Shown: positions 62,102 through 64,000 of the stretch, piece by piece
Position numbering within the stretch: the first letter of the stretch is position 1
Layout of the letters: every line of letters starts with the position of its first letter
NCBI GenBank assembly: GCA_029207755.1
Contig: JARCOQ010000003.1
Coordinates: forward strand, 95,992,646 to 96,056,645
From: Chamaea fasciata
Lineage: Eukaryota > Chordata > Aves > Passeriformes > Sylviidae
Reading direction: 5' to 3'
DNA length: 64,000 bases
The notes under the pieces: model-generated
Seen by the model: the letters and a program-made list of their open reading frames with translations, nothing else
What the model was told of the DNA's origin: nothing
Database searches by the model: none
Position numbers and translations under genes: made by a program

Positions 62102-64000
62102 GATTCCTAAATGTTGCTTTTGCTAAACTGAAAAGAGAATATCAAGTATTTATTTAAAGAGAAAGGAAAGCAGCTTTTAACGATATCCTATGGAGTTCAC
62201 AGATGAACATGTTTGCTATTATTACTATTGTTTGTGGATGCTCCTGATGCTGATTGTGGAGTCTAGCAATTTTTCATCCCCTGCCCTTGGCTGTACCTCT
62301 TGTGTTATTTCAAACAAAAAATGCAAAACACTGACCCTCCAGAAACAGAATGTCATGTGAGATGACAAATTTTGTCATGGTATTGTTGTAAACACACAGT
62401 TTAAAAGAGTTAAAATAGATATGCAAATTGCCATGATAGTATTCCTAAATGCGCCCACAGGAACATCATGTAGGTGCAATCAAGGAAGAAAAATGTTGTT
62501 GTTTTAGGGATAGCACCTTGAATTTAAAGACAGGGCTGCAGCTGAGGGCTGCAGAATGTAAATTCACTTGTTAAACTGCTCATTTATATATATTTAAAAG
62601 CAGGGACTATAATTCAGAAAAGCACCACACATATTCTTAAGTACCTTTTTACTGGAGAAGAGGGAAGGCTTTTCATCACATGCCTTCCATGACTGATGGC
62701 GGTCAGTGAGAGGAGTCTGCTGTAGTGAGAAAAGTGTACTGACAGAGCTGAGGTATTTGACTGAAGCAGCTATGCTGGCAGCTACTCCCAGTATTGACAT
62801 ACATCCTTTCCACCTACATAACTAATTTCTTTTATAGGGTGTGGCTTTGCTAATTGTACAAATTACATGTACACATGCATCCAAATCTCACTGCAATTGT
62901 ACAGATATAGCAGCAGCTTTGTCCTAACAAAGAAGTGTAAGAGGGCTTTTTTCAAATAATTTGCTAGGTAAGGAGTCTTTCCAGATATAGGAACAAAGAA
63001 ATAAAAGCAGAGAAATATAAATATGCTGCTATTTAATGCCACCTGAAATCCAGAAGTAGAAGAAAAGAAAATACACAGCAGGCTGCATTTCACTGGGGAA
63101 AATCTTTCAGTTGCTTGATGGAGTTTTCCTACAGAATGATAAAGCACATATCTGTTAAAAGATGAATGGCCAAATTAGGGTGATTTACCAATGGCAGGAT
63201 TCACAAACTCGTTTTTTTAACCTGGTTCTCAAGTCAGCCCTGCTGTAGAGAAGTGGGCTCAGTGCCAGCCCAGCCACGTGCCCCAGTGCCCTGGCACACG
63301 CCAGTCACATGCCAGCCTGCACCCACCAGCTGACACGCTTCCCCCTGAGGCACGGGAAAACCGGCAATGTGCTCCCGGGAGAAGACTGTTTGGAAACAAG
63401 CCTACAAAATTAGCAATGTATCCTGGCCTTATTCCCAGTTTTCACTTGAGGTCCCTTTAGTGAAATGCAGTAATGGAGCAGTGGATAAGCAGCGCTGGTG
63501 TGTCACACAGATGCAAAAGTTCTTCTGTGACTTTGTAGAACTTGTATAATGCAGATCTTATTGCTTCCTTCTGGCTTCAAACCTCTGGAATTACCTGTGA
63601 TGCACAGAAAATATAGACTTTATTTAGAAAATAGCTAACACTTCAGGAATGACAGTGACTTGGATGGAATCAGCCATAAATACACGTATGCAGTCACTAT
63701 ATTCTGCAAGTGGCTTCATATGAAGCATTAAAGAAATTATCACTTTAAAAATTCTTTTTAGTATCAACCATTTCAATGCATTCAATTTACGTGAATACTT
63801 TTGTCAAAGGCAATCAACGTAATCTATTTTGTTTTTCTGTTAACTGTGTGTTTGTGAGACTATTTTTTGTGTAATAAATAAAATAAAGTTTGAATAAAAT
63901 GTTATAATGTTATAATTTTATAATTTTCTGCATTGTCAATCAGTCTTGCAAGTTGTGATAGAAACATTATCAGGTTTTAGTGTACTTTAATATTTCAGAA
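62102..64000. other. Non-coding stretch with a CpG-richer patch
   Basis: No gene is recognised. A GC- and CpG-raised patch at 63255-63385, with a CACGTG E-box at 63275-63280, interrupts AT-rich DNA. The 60-codon frames over it are unremarkable. TTATAA-type repeats occur near 63.9 kb. Confidence 0.5.

Noticed and set aside
1..64000. CRISPR array, tRNA, rRNA, bacterial or phage gene cluster
   Set aside because: No regularly spaced repeats, no cloverleaf or rRNA cores recognised, and the repeat content is that of a bird genome.

Overview
The window looks like nuclear DNA of a songbird (passerine) or close relative. It is AT-rich, has no dense run of genes, and its recognisable repeats are CR1 LINE fragments and solo LTRs of avian endogenous retroviruses. 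Several LTRs begin TGTCCTGG, which I recall as a passerine LTR style. No complete protein-coding gene, operon, tRNA, rRNA or CRISPR array can be supported. Most short open frames here are chance ORFs or lie inside repeats. The stretch is best read as an intergenic or intronic gene desert.

Layout. From 1 to 9.5 kb the sequence is unique, with one small CR1 tail (4.0-4.18 kb) and a minus-strand candidate terminal coding exon with a downstream poly(A) signal (6.3-6.7 kb). At 9.54-10.05 kb is a 5'-truncated LTR carrying an (ATT)n microsatellite. From 10 to 31.7 kb the sequence is unique and AT-rich, with simple repeats and two more GC-rich patches (17.2-17.9 and 23.6-24.0 kb). A CR1 tail lies at 31.7-32.2 kb. 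From 35.8 to 41.6 kb is a repeat-rich cluster: an unexplained GC-rich open frame, a solo LTR with a 5-bp target duplication, a second LTR with 8-bp inverted ends, and a 2.7-kb minus-strand CR1 with recognisable but broken endonuclease and reverse transcriptase. A second copy of the TGTCCTGG LTR family lies at 43.9-44.5 kb and an old CR1-like tail at 45.9 kb. A plus-strand CR1 occupies 50.1-51.5 kb and an older CR1 fragment 57.4-57.9 kb. A solo LTR at 59.43-60.05 kb has a perfect 6-bp target duplication. A 245-bp segment is duplicated in direct orientation at 60.7 and 61.9 kb (5 mismatches).

How it fits together. The repeat proteins are all dead: CR1 endonuclease and reverse transcriptase have lost catalytic residues and carry frameshifts, and no retroviral gag, pol or env remains beside any LTR. 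Any function in this window would be regulatory (LTR promoters and poly(A) sites, conserved non-coding elements) or would come from the single exon candidate. I found no convincing undescribed biological system. The items most worth checking are the exon candidate at 6.5 kb, the 245-bp duplication, and the unexplained open, GC-rich 35.85-36.53 kb segment.
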